Origin: Phascolomyces articulosus
Lineage: Eukaryota; Mucoromycota; Mucoromycetes; Mucorales; Lichtheimiaceae
DNA: 64,000 nucleotides
Assembly: GCA_025677815.1 (NCBI GenBank)
Contig: JAIXMP010000053.1
Span: 124,001 to 188,000, forward strand
Direction of reading: 5' to 3'
Each line of letters begins with the position of its first letter. Positions within the stretch are counted from its first letter, which is position 1. Positions 14,991 to 28,570 of this stretch are shown here, piece after piece. The position numbers and the translations under genes are program-made. The notes under the pieces are model-generated. The model saw only the letters and a program-made list of their open reading frames with translations, was not told where the DNA came from and searched no databases.

Positions 14991-16795
14991 ATGGATTCAG
15001 GCTTGACATTTCGAGCCTTGGAACGTCATTGTTATGGAGATGGCAACTGTCATTGTGATTGGCGCATCAGTCTTCGGGATTGTACAGAAAGTACAATCAT
15101 GTGGCATGTCAATTTATGGAACATTATTCTTTCAGCATTAGCCATTGTCATTGGTAACGTAGTGCTGTCCAAATGAATATTTTTTTTTTCGAGATCAGAA
15201 TGATTTTCGGTTACTGACTTGATTTGGCCAACGATTATTTAGGAAGTGTATTATTATTTTATCGTGTTTTTATAAAGGGACATTCAATATGGAGTCATCC
15301 AGGTATATCACGGGGGTTAATGCGGCCCACACCGATCGACAGTATGATTTTACTATTTACCATCTTTAATTCTCGTAAGCAATATTTATTTTGTATCAAC
15401 ATTCGATCTAGTATATCATTCCATATAAATAACCACATGTAGAATGTTAATTATTGCAGTTCGAATGGTCACCAGTATCATCTTGGTGGTAGATGTTTCA
15501 CCCGATAATATGCTTATGAGATCATGTAAGTTGGAGATAGTAATTAGTAGCTGATATACAGTAATAGTAGAATTACTAACAACTTGAATTTCAATGAAAT
15601 AGTTATGTTTGAATTTCCATGGATATTTGGCCTATCTGGTCTTTTGTTTTATTTCATTGGTATTTCACAAGCCATTGGTCAGGTAATAATAATAACACAA
15701 AGGATCTTTAAAATCTCGATTTTTTTTGTGTGTGTACGTATGACTGACTCGATTTTATTATATTTTATTATATTATTATATTATTTTCGTGCAACGACCA
15801 TCGATAATATTTGTCATATTTTTTTGAATATGTTCGGATTTATTGTTATAGAGCTCTACCGCTTCGGGCTGGCTCCCATCAGCACTCGTTATCGACGTAT
15901 TTGGATTCTCAGCAGTGATTGTTCCTTTTCTTTGTAGTTGGGCATTTACATTAACATTAGGTGCCCTTGCGAAAACCGACCTTGACATGGCCGAATTGAT
16001 CATGAGCATCAATTATGGTCTTTGGGCTTTATGGACTGGTGGTACAGGGACAATTATTTTTATCGCTGGACTTAAACTGGTGCGAATTTTAAAAGCACAT
16101 CACAAAAGAAACCGAGGCTCCTCAAGTTATGCAGCTATTAAAGCTGGTATCTTTAAAATTCGAATGATGGCTTCCATTTTGGCTATATGTTTATGGAGTT
16201 TTGCGACAGTATTGCTTGTATATGCCATATTACGTTATGAGATTATGAGAACAGTACCAGCGAGTATTCTTATCGGTGTCCTTTGGAATTTTATGGCCGT
16301 TGTCACCACCATATTATCGTTTCTCTTAGTTATCTTTGAGTAAGTAGTAGTAATAATTTTAATTAGATGTATATATACATAGAGCACCATGAACCAGCGT
16401 TAGTAATAAGCTAACCATTGAATATTTAATATAGTCCTAAAAAGGGTCCTAATGCTGCTTTGAAATCACGATCACGATCAGGAGGAGAAGAAACTAATAC
16501 CCAAGAATACACCGGCGCTGGATCGACGACACGACCTGATCGAAAACTTCACGATTCGTCCCTCATGGCAACAGAATCTAAATTAGGTGATAACGATGCC
16601 ATTTTAAATGCACTCAAAGTACCTTATGGTCAAACTCTTGCTAGTAGTGATTCTAAAACAGAAATTCAACAAGGAGGCAATGAAAAATCTAGTAAAAAGC
16701 TTTTCTCTACTGGAAAAGCAACAAAGAAATGGAGTGAATCCACTTCCTCTTTTTCGTCCAATATGGAATTGACTTCTTATGAAGGTCCTCGATAA
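14991..16795 (+). CDS. Seven-transmembrane receptor-like protein
   Basis: Six exons, 14991-15153, 15243-15374, 15460-15525, 15603-15682, 15852-16339 and 16435-16795, encode 429 aa. The short N-terminus has four cysteines within residues 14-30 (CYGDGNCHCDW, then RDC), probably extracellular. Seven hydrophobic segments follow; examples are VNLWNIILSALAIVIG, WIFGLSGLLFYFIGIS and MMASILAICLWSFATVLLVY. A basic loop (LKAHHKRNRG) precedes segment six. The cytoplasmic tail of about 110 residues is polar and Ser/Thr-rich (KSRSRSGGEETN), fitting a phosphorylated receptor tail. The topology fits a fungal G-protein-coupled receptor, but no specific class or ligand was recognised; a transporter-like membrane protein is the alternative. 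It sits between two F-box paralogs. Confidence 0.8.
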
Positions 16796-17792
16796 TCCAA
16801 AAAAAAAGAAAGAAAACCCCTACCAACAATATATAATTTTACAATTAGATTGTGTGTATATTATTTTATTATGTATATGTAAATGTTTTAGATTATTTGA
16901 CATATTTTATTTTTGATTTTGTATACCTTTCTACTTGTAATTAGCTACTCCATTTTTTTTTACTAGTAATCACCCCAAACGTAACCCCACACTTGTGAAA
17001 ATCACTTCATCTCTCTCTCTCACACGCACCTCCTTCTTTCTTCCTCCGCCTTTATTAACCATCACTTCTTCTATCATCTAGTGATTATGCTATTTTGAGT
17101 GCTTTATTATACTTTTTTTTTCATATATTATTTAATTACTACTATATACCATCACTTACCATTTTTATGGATTTGCTCATGTTTCTAATATCAATCTACT
17201 TTTTCTTGTGCAATTTCATTTTATTTTGTAATGTGTCATTAGTAGTATATATGCTATATTGTTATCTTTATTCACATGGATGATAATCATTAATATTATA
17301 TACCTTCTTTTTTTGTTCATTGGCAATTCTATATGCATGTATAAATTGCTTACAAATATTGATTATTTATACCAGCTGTCAATGCTATCAAATCCTTTTC
17401 CATTTTTTCCCCACCCTGTATAATCCATGTTAATATACCGGGCGGAAATTCCAATCAATTTAGTTATCAACCTTGTGTCACAGAAACATACGAGTAAACA
17501 TATATTCAAGCAATAATACATTTACAACATCAATTACTTTTTTTTTTTGGCTTTCTCAAAGAAAAACCAAGAAAATAATAATAAAAACTATCATATGTCA
17601 ATTTCCCATCAATCAATCGGATGCTTCCAAAGATAACCTTAGCTTTACGTATCCTATCTTGTCTCTCTCCCTCCCTTCTCTTTCTTTTACTCTTTCTTTC
17701 ATTTATCTTTTTATTTATTTTTCATAGTATTTGATTATTATTCTTCACATCTTCAAGCTATTCAATATATACATTCTTATATATTTTTAATA
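16796..17792. other. Intergenic region, presumed promoter of F-box paralog 2
   Basis: About 1 kb of AT-rich sequence with pyrimidine tracts (CTCTCTCTCT near 17010 and CTCTCTCCCTCCC near 17665) upstream of the start at 17793. No gene was recognised; the short open frames here are hydrophobic translations of T-rich DNA. Confidence 0.5.
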
Positions 17793-20155
17793 ATGACTTT
17801 AATTAAACATTCTCGTGCGAACAACACTATAACATTATTATCCTCCTCTAATGGTGATATAAATACCTCCTCCAGAAAGCATTACCAAACGACGTGTAGC
17901 AGCAGTAGTAGTAATAGCAAACATATCGGAACCTCTACTCACGTATACAATAATAATAATACATCACCATTTGATACAACAGTAGACCCGCATATACAAC
18001 AGCGGCAAGAAGCATCTCCATTAAATTATTCAACAAGAGATACCTCTGTTGTTTTTCGATCTTCTATTTCAACCAATAACGACGATTTTCATCGATCGGT
18101 TTATAAACAACTTGATAATAATAAACAACATCGTAATATACATACCGCTTTCAAATTTTACAGACGCATGGTAAAATTCATATCACCAAACCAACACCAT
18201 CACTCTGGACGTGGTCGTGGTTCTACTTCAACAACAAAACGAGTAGCAAAAAACAAAACCAGCGTACCTACATTAGTCATTACGAATCACCAACAGCAAC
18301 AACGCCATCGCCGTCGTCATCGACCGCAACAAGATCATACGACACCCCGTGATGGATTTCATCACCGCTTACCATACGATGTAGTGTGTCAAATATTTAA
18401 CAATCTCGAGCTACAGGACCTGTTAAAGTGTGCCCGAGTATGTTCCGTATGGTATCAATTATTAATGGAATGGCCCGGGTTTTGGCGGCAACTTTCCGTA
18501 AAAATGCCACAAGTGGACAAACCAACATTCGATAAAAAGACCATGCGTTGGCGAATACAAGAATTTCGAGTGGTAGGCCCAATGGATGTGGACTTGATGC
18601 GTGATACCTTGACGTTTTTGGCAAACTCAGATAATTATTATGTTCAAAAATTGTGTAAGTTTTTTATTATTATTATTTGATGGTGAAACAATTCAATTAT
18701 CTAATTCAAGAAAAGAAAAAAAGAAAATTATCATCGTCATCACCATCATCAAAAAACGTGGCTGACAATATCTTGACGAGATGGTTGGGGTTTATCGTTC
18801 CGATAACATCATTATTACATTTTATTTGATTCATATCTTAATTACTCCATATTGTTATACAATTCATATATCTACTTTAAATAATAATAGATTTTAGAAA
18901 GTTGAGTCTAAAAGGAGATCAAGATGTCAATTTACTCGTACGTGTATTACAAAGTTCACCTGCAGTGAAACGAGTGGAATTTGTTGATTGTTTCTTTCCA
19001 AAAGATAAAGTGTTTTATCCTATCTTGACGGCTTGTTCAAAACTTTCCCATGTATCATTTTCAAAAACAACACTTACACCCACTACCTATGGACTCAAGC
19101 GACCGACTAAATGGATGCAATTATCATCATCGTCTTCTATGACGATCCCTGAAAATCCTGCGTCACCTATTGCATTCTCACACTTGACGTATCTCAAACT
19201 TTGTTTCGAACAAACAGAATTACTTCACGTGGCAACAGGTCAATTTTCATTTGGCATTCTTCGTCATTGTCCTAATTTAATTCATCTTTTTTTGGATTCC
19301 GGTGGATCTACCTATCAAGGTCATTGTATTCGTCAAGCCATCAAACACTGCCCATGGTTGAAAAATCTTGTCATTAGTGACAAGGCTGTCATGCCAACTA
19401 CTGTCACCAGCAGTATCCAAGATACTGAATATCATATCACCACGAGCAACTTTTTTAATAAAAACAACATTTATCATGCAGCACCACCCAAAAAGGGTCA
19501 ACTTCGACGATTTGTACTGACGGGTGGTCATGTTCATTTTGAACGAGAAGATATTGTTTCCATGTATACCAAAGCTCGTCGATCACTTGAACTATTGTAT
19601 CTTCATTATGACGGCAACAGAATAGGATCCACGTTACTGTCCAAATTTGCTCATCACGGTACTGCACATTGTTTGCGAGAAATTCGACTATCCACTGAAA
19701 ATATGGCCATGGTATCTAATAGCGAGCCTTCCACAGCAAAAACATTAGCAGCTTTTCTTTCCCAATGTCCTTCATTAGAGGTACTCAAGATCATTGATAC
19801 GTTCAATACCCGCCATAGTCCAACCAACTATGATTATATTTATGTCGATGATCAAGTATTGCACACATTGGCTGACCGCTGTCCCTTGCTTCGTCACTTA
19901 CAAGTCTTTGGACGTCGTCATTATACAGTCGAAGGTTTACTTTATTTTGCCACCAAGGCAAACCATATTACTTATTTGGAAATGGACATTGACCGGAAAA
20001 TAATTTTGACGTTGGTTGAAAAGATACCAACGTTACAAAGTCTTAATATTCGAAAGGATCAATATTATCATGAACAACCCATGTCGGTGGATGATAAGAC
20101 AGCCGTCAAACAAATCCTAAGTGATCGAGGAGGGATGTTTACAGTCGTAGTTTAA
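17793..20155 (+). CDS. F-box/leucine-rich repeat-like protein, paralog 2
   Basis: Two exons, 17793-18654 and 18891-20155 (phase 1), encode 708 aa. The F-box is at about residues 188-235 (LPYDVVCQIFNNLELQDLLK, then CARVCSVWYQ). The C-terminal region parallels paralog 1 closely: SPAVKRVEFVDCFF against the paralog's LVEFIDCHL, and PNLIHLFLDSGGSTYQGH against PNLVHLFLDSGGSVHQGH. It shares the intron position with 11282-13537. The N-terminal 180 residues are Ser/Asn/His/Gln-rich and differ from the paralog, so the two may be targeted or regulated differently. By family knowledge it would be an SCF substrate adaptor; the substrate is unknown. Confidence 0.9.
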
Positions 20156-20874
20156 TTTTTCGTTTGTTTACCATTATCAGTATTATATTGTTCTTTTGTA
20201 TTTTTTTTTTTTGGTCTGTTTATATTTTTTTGCAAGTAGTTATTAGTGAATAAAAAAAAAGCTGTAATTGTTTACATGTCTGTTGTCAAAAGAACAGCTA
20301 CCCCGTTTCATTATTTCCAGAAGATATAAAATTTATTATAAAACTGGTCAGTTTAAATGCGGAAACAAAAAAAGACGTTTCTAACGTAAAGAACTTCTTG
20401 TTGTGTCGCTTGGTTATTATATTATATAGATAATAATTAAAATTAATCCACTTTCCCCCCTTGAAAATACAAAGTATCCAAGAAATCATACAAAAAAATG
20501 CACATGATATTCTTCATTCTTCTTGGTTTAGGGATACTACTATAAGATTTATGTTGGAACTGTTCGTTGAAATAGTATGTATTTTTTTTTTGTTTGCCCA
20601 AGTGATTCAAAAGAATATGTTACCAAAACACGGGAAAACGAATAATAAGTTTATAGTAATAACATGACGATTTGAATAAAGTATTATTTGTAGTATATTA
20701 TATTAGTAACGCATATAATAAAATAATATAAAAATAACCTGTATTGTTATTAACACATTGTTGTTGGGATAGTCACGAATTTCAAACCAGTATTGGTCGG
20801 ATATTCCGGTTCTTTTTTCTTCGTTCCCCTCTCTCCCCTTTGTAAATGACACTCATATTCTATTCTACACTTCA
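20156..20874. other. Intergenic region, presumed CLASP promoter
   Basis: About 720 bp, AT-rich, with poly-T runs near 20198 and 20580 and a C/T-rich stretch (CCCCTCTCTCCCC) near 20830 just upstream of the CLASP start. No additional TOG-coding exon could be recognised here, which matters because the downstream CLASP begins unusually late in the family's domain order. Confidence 0.5.
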
Positions 20875-23800
20875 ATGACATTAAGAGATAAAAAAGAACC
20901 CGACATTGAAGCTATTCAGGTATATTATACTTTTATTTCTTAAAATTATTAGGTTAAAAGTGAATGAAAGTTTACCGAACATGGGGATTATACATATGTT
21001 ACTATGGTTCGGAAAAGGGACATACCTTTCTTTAAGTTGTATAACCCGATATATATGAAACGAACTTTTTTTCTTTTTCTTCCCATCACCCAATGACTGT
21101 ACTACTCATGGAAACATATGAAACTCAATGATGAAAGCTCTTTTGCATTCTTTATTCTTTTCAAATAAATATATAAATATATATATAGTTTACGAGCGCC
21201 AAAGAATTGGACGCGGAATTCGCTTCCATGCAAACGGCGTTCCGAGACAAGGAAACAGAACATAATTGGGAAGCGAGAGACAAGTCCATGACGCGCCTCC
21301 GAGGTATCATAAGAGGAGACGCTAATGAGAAATATCATGATTCTTTTATACTGGGTCTTCGACAGATGGTGGATGGCATTATTAAAGGTGTAAGTTAATT
21401 TTATTTTATTTTTATTTTTTGAATTAGGAGTTTATGATGAAGTAGTTTAAAATAAAGTATAGAAATGTGTATTGAAAATAGAACGTTAAATTAATAATAA
21501 TAATAACACTACTTTTTTTATAGGTTGAAAGTCTTCGAACGTCGCTTGCATTAAACGCTTTAACACTTGTATCAGAAATTGGATTATATGCAGGAAAATC
21601 AATCGACACTTATATTTATGATAGAATCGTCGATTGTCTTGTAAAGTGTGCAACCACCACCAAAAAAGTGATTGCAACAGCATCATTAAAGACAACCACC
21701 ACATTTCTTCGACATTCAATTTATCATCATAAAATCATGAATATGCTTTGGATTGCCATGAATGAAAAGAATAATCAAGCACGACAGTTTACCGTCACTT
21801 ATACCAAAACGATTTTACAAGCACATACCCATCGAGAACATATACGATCTGTGATGGATCGTACAGGAAATACAGACCTCATTGTTAAAATATTGAACAA
21901 GGGCTTGGATGATGCAACACCTGCGGTCAGAGAAAATTGTCGTGAAGCATTTTGGATTTTTTGGGAACATTGGCGAGAACGAGCTGAAACGTAGGATATA
22001 TATAAAAAATTGGAAGAAGGAATGGAGGGGTGTTAAAGAGAAAAATAAGTGAGAGAAACAAGGAAGAGACGTTATTCAAGACCAGATCATGATATGAATC
22101 TAATTTATCATATTTATATTTCTAACCGACAACAACGACCAGTTTACTCAAACAACTTCCGCCACCGATTAAAAAAGCATTGGAAAAATCAAAGAATGCA
22201 GCATTAGCCAACAATAAAACTCGAAGCGTCCATAGTCCAACGAATTCTACCAGTTCACTTCGAACATCAAGTTCGATGGGATCACACAGAAACATTTCTG
22301 ATTTCCATGAAGCCGTTTCACCTTCCACATCAAGTGCATCAAATGGATCGAGTGGATCAAGTGAGCAACAACAACATCACCATCATCACCAACAACAACA
22401 TGTCATTCCCCACGAAATACCCAAAAGTATGACCCGATCCATATCACCCCGGGCATCCTCCCCTTCCATTCGCAGTACTTCACCTCACTTACTCCGAAGC
22501 TACGGTTCACCACCACCCATTCCATCCCATCTTCATGCAACTTACAAACCACCGACCTCCCCGCCTCCTCCACTTTCCTCATCACGAAAAACACGTGTAC
22601 CAGGTTTAACACGAAAAAAATCCACCATTGGCATGAATGCCAAACGCAAACTCAGTCTTCTATCTATGTTGAACCATGAAGATTTAACCATGCGATGTGA
22701 TGGCCTTCATGCGTTAGCACGAAAACTTTCTGGATACCCCTTCCACCCAACCACCCATTCCGATCGAGCCTCGATACAAATTGAAAGTGCCAAAGGCACT
22801 ATGGTGGATGGAGAGAAACTCAAGGACATTGTATGGAACATGTTTCAGGAAGAAAACGCACGACTTTATGAAGCGCTTTCCACATGGGAATCAGTCGCGG
22901 GTATTCTTTTAAAACTGGTCACATTTGAAGAATACGTCCCTCGATTAATCTTGGATGCTTCAGCGGATGCTGTGTCGCTGAAGACAGAAGATGATATTGC
23001 TAAATTTGAACAAGCCAATTTAGCGTTGAAACGTGTCAAGCATTTTCTGAAACGTCATGACCCTGGACTTCCAGATAAATTGTTTGCAGGATTAACAGTA
23101 GTAGGTGGATTTGGAACAACGCCTGCCTCTTCACTCAGAAAAACACCTTCCATGGCTGTCCTCAATAGCAAAAAGGATCCAATGCGTAATCCTGCGAATC
23201 GACGGAAATTGACCAGTCGCTATTTGGAATGGATGGATGAATTGGTATTACCCATGTTGGGATTGGAACAAAACAATAATGGGAGCGATGATGTTTCTAC
23301 GGAACCATCGGCAGCAGAATGGATGGATCCAAGTGCACCCGATAATGCAGTATCGCAATGGTTCGAATCTGACGCTCATATTCGACAATATTTGGAAAAA
23401 TTGTTCCCTTTGGTCAGCACATCATCGAGTGGATCTATTGTGCATACACCTTTGGTGTCACTTGTGGGTCATTTACGACTTGTGAATCAAAAATTATTTG
23501 AAACCGTGGCGTCTACGTATGATACAAGTACTGTCAATAAAATCAGTCGTGTGCTTGGAATTCATATTCGTATCATACCCGATTATGTATGCCAAGTAGC
23601 ACCAGCCGTTGAGCATGATGATACTGGCGAACCATTACCTGAAGTAGAAGATGAAGATGTTGTTGTTGATAATAATAGAGTCGAGGAATCAATTACAGAT
23701 GTCACATATGAACCACCAGATCCTGTGATTGATCTGGATGAACCAGAACCTACAACATTAACCATGATTGAAAAAACGAATGTGAACCCTGTTGATATGG

Positions 23801-25871
23801 AATCTATGGATTATTCACCAACGAACGAGCAACCCAGAGTGACAGACACGATAGAGATCACCAATGGTAGTAATACTATTACTACGAGTACTACAACAAC
23901 AACTACTTCTACTACCACGCATATCAACAATCATGAAGAACATTTCAGTCATCATCATTCACCTTCTGTGGACTCACGTTATGACGATATTCCTTCACCT
24001 TCCTCACCACCACCACCTGTCCCTGTACCAAAGGATTCTTTTGATCCATCTTTTGCTTCACCTAATCAATCTTTGAAACGTGATTCTGATGTATCTCAAG
24101 AATTATCCAATTCGTTATCTTATTCCAAACAGGACCAAGTAGAACCTCATCATGGATTGTATACTGCTACTGTGGATGATACCATGAAACCATTTGATCA
24201 ACCACTCCACATGAATGATCTAACAATTCCTGTTGCTACACCGGTATGTTTCCCCCTTTTTTTTTTTGTAAAAAAATAATACGAAGAATGTTATTCAATT
24301 TAACCAATTTATATATATTATAACAGTATGGTCATGATTCTCTATCAACACATCCTCTTTTCCCATCCAACGATCCAATATCACACAAAGCAACATCAAT
24401 GGAAACCAATGGTAAACAAGCGCCAGTGGACAACATGACAGGTTTTCAAATTTTGGATCATACACGTCAATCAGATATTGTCGCCCCCGATGTACCTAGC
24501 GATCATTTGAGTATGACCGACGGAGTAGCAGTAGCAGGATTAGCCACTATTGGATCTACAAGAAATATGTCATTACCCTCTGCCATCTCCACCACAGATA
24601 CCGCCAACAAACATCATCCACCCATCCCCTCTCAACGACTACGACGTCGTGAACCACTCACCCACGTCCCTTATTTTGCACCCAAAGAAATCATCCATCC
24701 ACTTAGTGTATTTCAACATAATTCCCGAACGGATATATCCTCCAATCAATCCATGCCGAATGGACGAGGAGGAAGAGATAAAACAGCCACTATTTATGCA
24801 TCTGTGGATAAATTGAAATCCATGACAGCCGACAGTGCGGTCTTTCGTAAATTGGCTCGTATTTCACGAGAAGCATCCATCATTCAACCATGGGATCAAG
24901 GAGGTGTCAACGAAGCCTCGAGCGAATTATGGGCAGGAGCAGATCAAGAGGGCGGAAACTTTGTTGAAGTGATACAAGGCGTTCTTTTGTACCTTGATCC
25001 AGCCAAAAATGGCAATGGTCAATTGGTGTCTATGTCAACTGTCTTGGAACTTGTACGACAATTAACAGTAACACAAATTGGATTGTTCAAATATTATGAA
25101 CGTAAAGTGGATCAAGAAGGAATGACATTGGAAGCAAGGTTAATAGAACGATTACTTGCTGTACGAGCAAGTAATGATGCTACTGTAAGCTCCCATGATG
25201 ATGATAAGCATATATATATATACACACACACACACACAAACTCTATAGTTCTTTTTTTTTTAATTTATAACTTGACGAAAATTTAGATTTCCACTGGAGC
25301 AGAAGATGCATTGGATACGCTATTAAGTATTCTGGATCCACAAAATGTATTTGATATCATGATCTCCTATCTGGTGCATCGGTTGGTTATCACACCCTCT
25401 TCCTATTCGGATGATTCATCTCGATATCATCCCGTAGGTTCAGCATTTACTTATTTAGCTAAAGGTGTCAAGGAGGTGGAAGATGCATTCTTTATTGATG
25501 AGTGGCTCACACGGGGTGGAGATGATGTGTTTTTAAAGGTATCTCTATCTATATATTATAGTGTTACAACTGATCATATATGGAATACTATCTCCCCGAT
25601 GATTTTACTGTTCCATAATGACGATGATTTCTTACGTAACAACATTATACTATTATTTTTTTAGGGTGTCAATCATCCAATAATTCACGTGCGAAAATCT
25701 TGTGTAGAGGCGATCGTTGAATTTCATGGAGTGATGGGAGATGACATTTATCAATTTTTGGAAGATCTACGAGAGGATCAACTCAATCTAGTACGTCACT
25801 ATGTTGCTCGAGCTATTAAACAAAGAGCAGCTGGCCTTGGCAGTTATGGAAGTACACCTACTCAACTGTAA
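20875..25871 (+). CDS. STU1: CLASP-family microtubule-associated protein
   Basis: Seven exons, 20875-20919, 21189-21389, 21524-21990, 22143-24243, 24327-25184, 25287-25538 and 25665-25871, encode 1376 aa. The donor at 21991 (GTAGGATAT) is weak but keeps the frame. Residues 16-240 match the CLASP_N TOG array (FTSAKELDAEFASMQTAF, KETEHNWEARDKSMTRLRG, GVESLRTSLALNAL), which binds tubulin. Residues about 240-1120 are low-complexity, Ser/Arg- and Pro-rich (TRSISPRASSPSIRSTSP), typical of the microtubule-binding linker. The C-terminus (VRKSCVEAIVEFHGVMGDD) matches the conserved C-terminal CLASP helical domain. Family role: microtubule rescue and spindle/kinetochore function. The N-terminal TOG1 found in many CLASPs seems absent. 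Confidence 0.9.
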
Positions 25872-27580
25872 AATAAATATTAATAATCATATTAATCTCC
25901 ATACAAGTTCATCATATGTCATTCACCCCAATTCTATCATTATCTTCTTCTTGTTCGTTTTACTATTCAACTCTTCGTTTTTTTATCTTTTTTTTTTTTA
26001 CTTTCCTCAATTTTTACTTTCCCTCTCTCCTTCTTTTTCTTATACTCAAACTTTCACATCATCTTCGACTATTTTTTTACTTCTTTTTTTATACTATTAT
26101 GCTGGCATGAAAAAAACAAAAACACACCACTTATTCACTCACTCTCATTGTTGGATAGGTTTTTTTTTTTTGAGGGGGAAGGATGAGAAGGATAAAAAGG
26201 ACAAGTAGTTTAGTTTCTTATTATATTTATATATATATTATTCTTATTATCAAATATACCCGGGTTTCGTCCGATGTTTATTATAATTTTTTTTTTTCAT
26301 TTAATCATATAGTATTTATTATTGTTATATATATATATATATATATATTGTTATTTTACCATGTGTTGATAAAGTATCTATAAAAAAAAAGATATAGAAA
26401 AAAATAAGAAATAGGAGAGAGACGGAACCCGCCTTTTTTTTTCGTTATCAGTTCAGGGCATTGAATAATGTACAACCAATCTTGTAATATTACGTTTTTT
26501 TGCGCGCCACCATGAACATAAAAAGTAACGAGTTATTACAGTTGGGGTCTTGGCTTTTTTCTATATATATAAATGAAAGATAATGCAGGAGATAAAGAAA
26601 AAAAAGGAAAGCAAAGAAGAGAAATAATAATAATACAATCCAGGAATTCAACCAAAAAAAGGCAAAAGAACTTGCCCTTGGATGTGTCCCTGTATTTTAA
26701 CATAAAGGAACTAAAATTTAATATGTCAACGGGGTCTAAAATAGTGATCGCTCATATAGTAAATAGAGATTCACACCAGGAGTATATATTTATATATAAC
26801 CATATATACTCTTATATATATATATATATATAACTGCTATTATCTACCATATATTCTTAATAGTAATATATAATACTTATTGTTATTAATAATATCATAG
26901 TATGAGATGGAGCGATTCTATACAAGAATTGTTGCTTTTGTTGTTACATAGCTACTGGGTAGAGTAAGAGAAAAAAAATTAGATCGATTTCGTTTTTTAG
27001 TAAAGCTCTCGGTCACTTGCATTTACAACCAAGTTAGAATCATCATTCCGCAGAACTTACCGATCACGGGTTCTTCTCTTTATATACATATAACTATCTC
27101 TCTCTCTCTCTACAACCCCCTTAATTTTTACATTAACGTTCATTTTAATGATATATCCACAACAAGCATCATCATCATCACTATTAGAATATACCTCACT
27201 ATACTGTTATTATTCTTTATCATCAGAAATCAATTCATCTTTGGGATTTTTTCTTTACGTATATTATATTATATTTATAGCTTACAAATTCGTCGGCCGT
27301 AATTCAAATCTATAACTAAAATATACGCAGCTTATTATAAATCGACAAACAAAAGAGTAAAAACGTAAAATGAGGAGATATATAATAAAAATAACAACCA
27401 TTATAACTAAAAAAAACACACACACTTGTTCTACCTTTTTTTTTAAGAAAAGAAAAACAGGTACATGTATTTGTCACCAAGTAGAGTTTTTAATAATTTT
27501 TTTTTAAAATTTTAATTAGAAGATATATAGATAGATAGAAACTACTAGTTGAAGGAGTTTCACTCATACACACTCTCTGT

Positions 27581-27611
<31 letters not shown>

Positions 27612-28570
27612 AGTGGTCAAGTTATTATTATATAATTCAACGTGTTTTTTATTCTTTCATGAAGGAGAGATAGATAGAGAGAGATAGTGATGATAATAAA
27701 AACAAGAGTGGCTCAAAAAACCTTCTAGGTACTAAAAAAAAAAAAGGCCCGGTGAACCAAGTTTCAATAAAACGTACAATTAGGGAAAAATACAATTATT
27801 ATTCCGGGATTTACAAACCTGCGGTTCCCCTTTCAAATACATCAAATAACGTTTTTCTTTATGTAATTCATTTTTATTATTCAAACTAAATACTACTACT
27901 ACTACTATTACTACTGTTGTCGTTGTTTATGTTGTTATTGTTAAATCATTATAAATAGAATGTTATTCAGTAAGAGAGAGAGAATGAGATGAGAGAGATA
28001 ACAACATATGAAATGAGGATTATAATTAAAAGGAAAAATAATGAAGTATATATACTATATATATTAAATGAACCTTAGTTTTTTTGTAAGCATATAATGT
28101 ATGTCTAATGAGAGTATATATACTACTATACACCGCAGTCAACATATAGATATATAGTTAGATATAACATCATGATGATAATAATAAAAAATAACCCCTG
28201 TGCCTATATTTTACTATATTATTCCAAACCGCCTTTATTTTTCCTTTCTCAACATTTCTTCTTCTTTTCTTCTTTGTCAATTCTTTATTCTTCTTCTTCT
28301 TCTTCTTCTCTCTTTCTTTTTAAATCTTGCCGTTCCTTTTTCTTTCCTTCTCTCCAATTTACACTCTTTCAATCTTTCTTTTTTATTTCACATCCTATCA
28401 TAATAAAGTATACTATATATATTAACGAACGATTCTATTTCAAGAAGAATAATTCATAATTATCTATCCTTTCATTTTCTTTCATATAATAATAAGAATA
28501 ATCTATCTTTTATACATATATACACATTACTACATCTACATTATAAACTCTTCAAAAAATAATATAAATT
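25872..28570. other. Long microsatellite-rich intergenic region upstream of the TEA gene
   Basis: This 2.7 kb region carries several perfect AT runs (about 26326-26349, 26812-26832 and 27592-27611), CT/GA tracts (27096-27112, 27974-28000, 28280-28330), ACTACT repeats near 27895, and a polypyrimidine tract before the start at 28571. No gene is supported; the open frames seen are translations of simple sequence. The length fits a large regulatory region for a developmental transcription factor, but no individual binding sites could be assigned. Confidence 0.5.

Noticed and set aside
28172..28459. Serine/phenylalanine-rich open frames upstream of the TEA start
   Set aside because: They cover a CT-rich leader tract; no conserved features and a different frame from the TEA protein.
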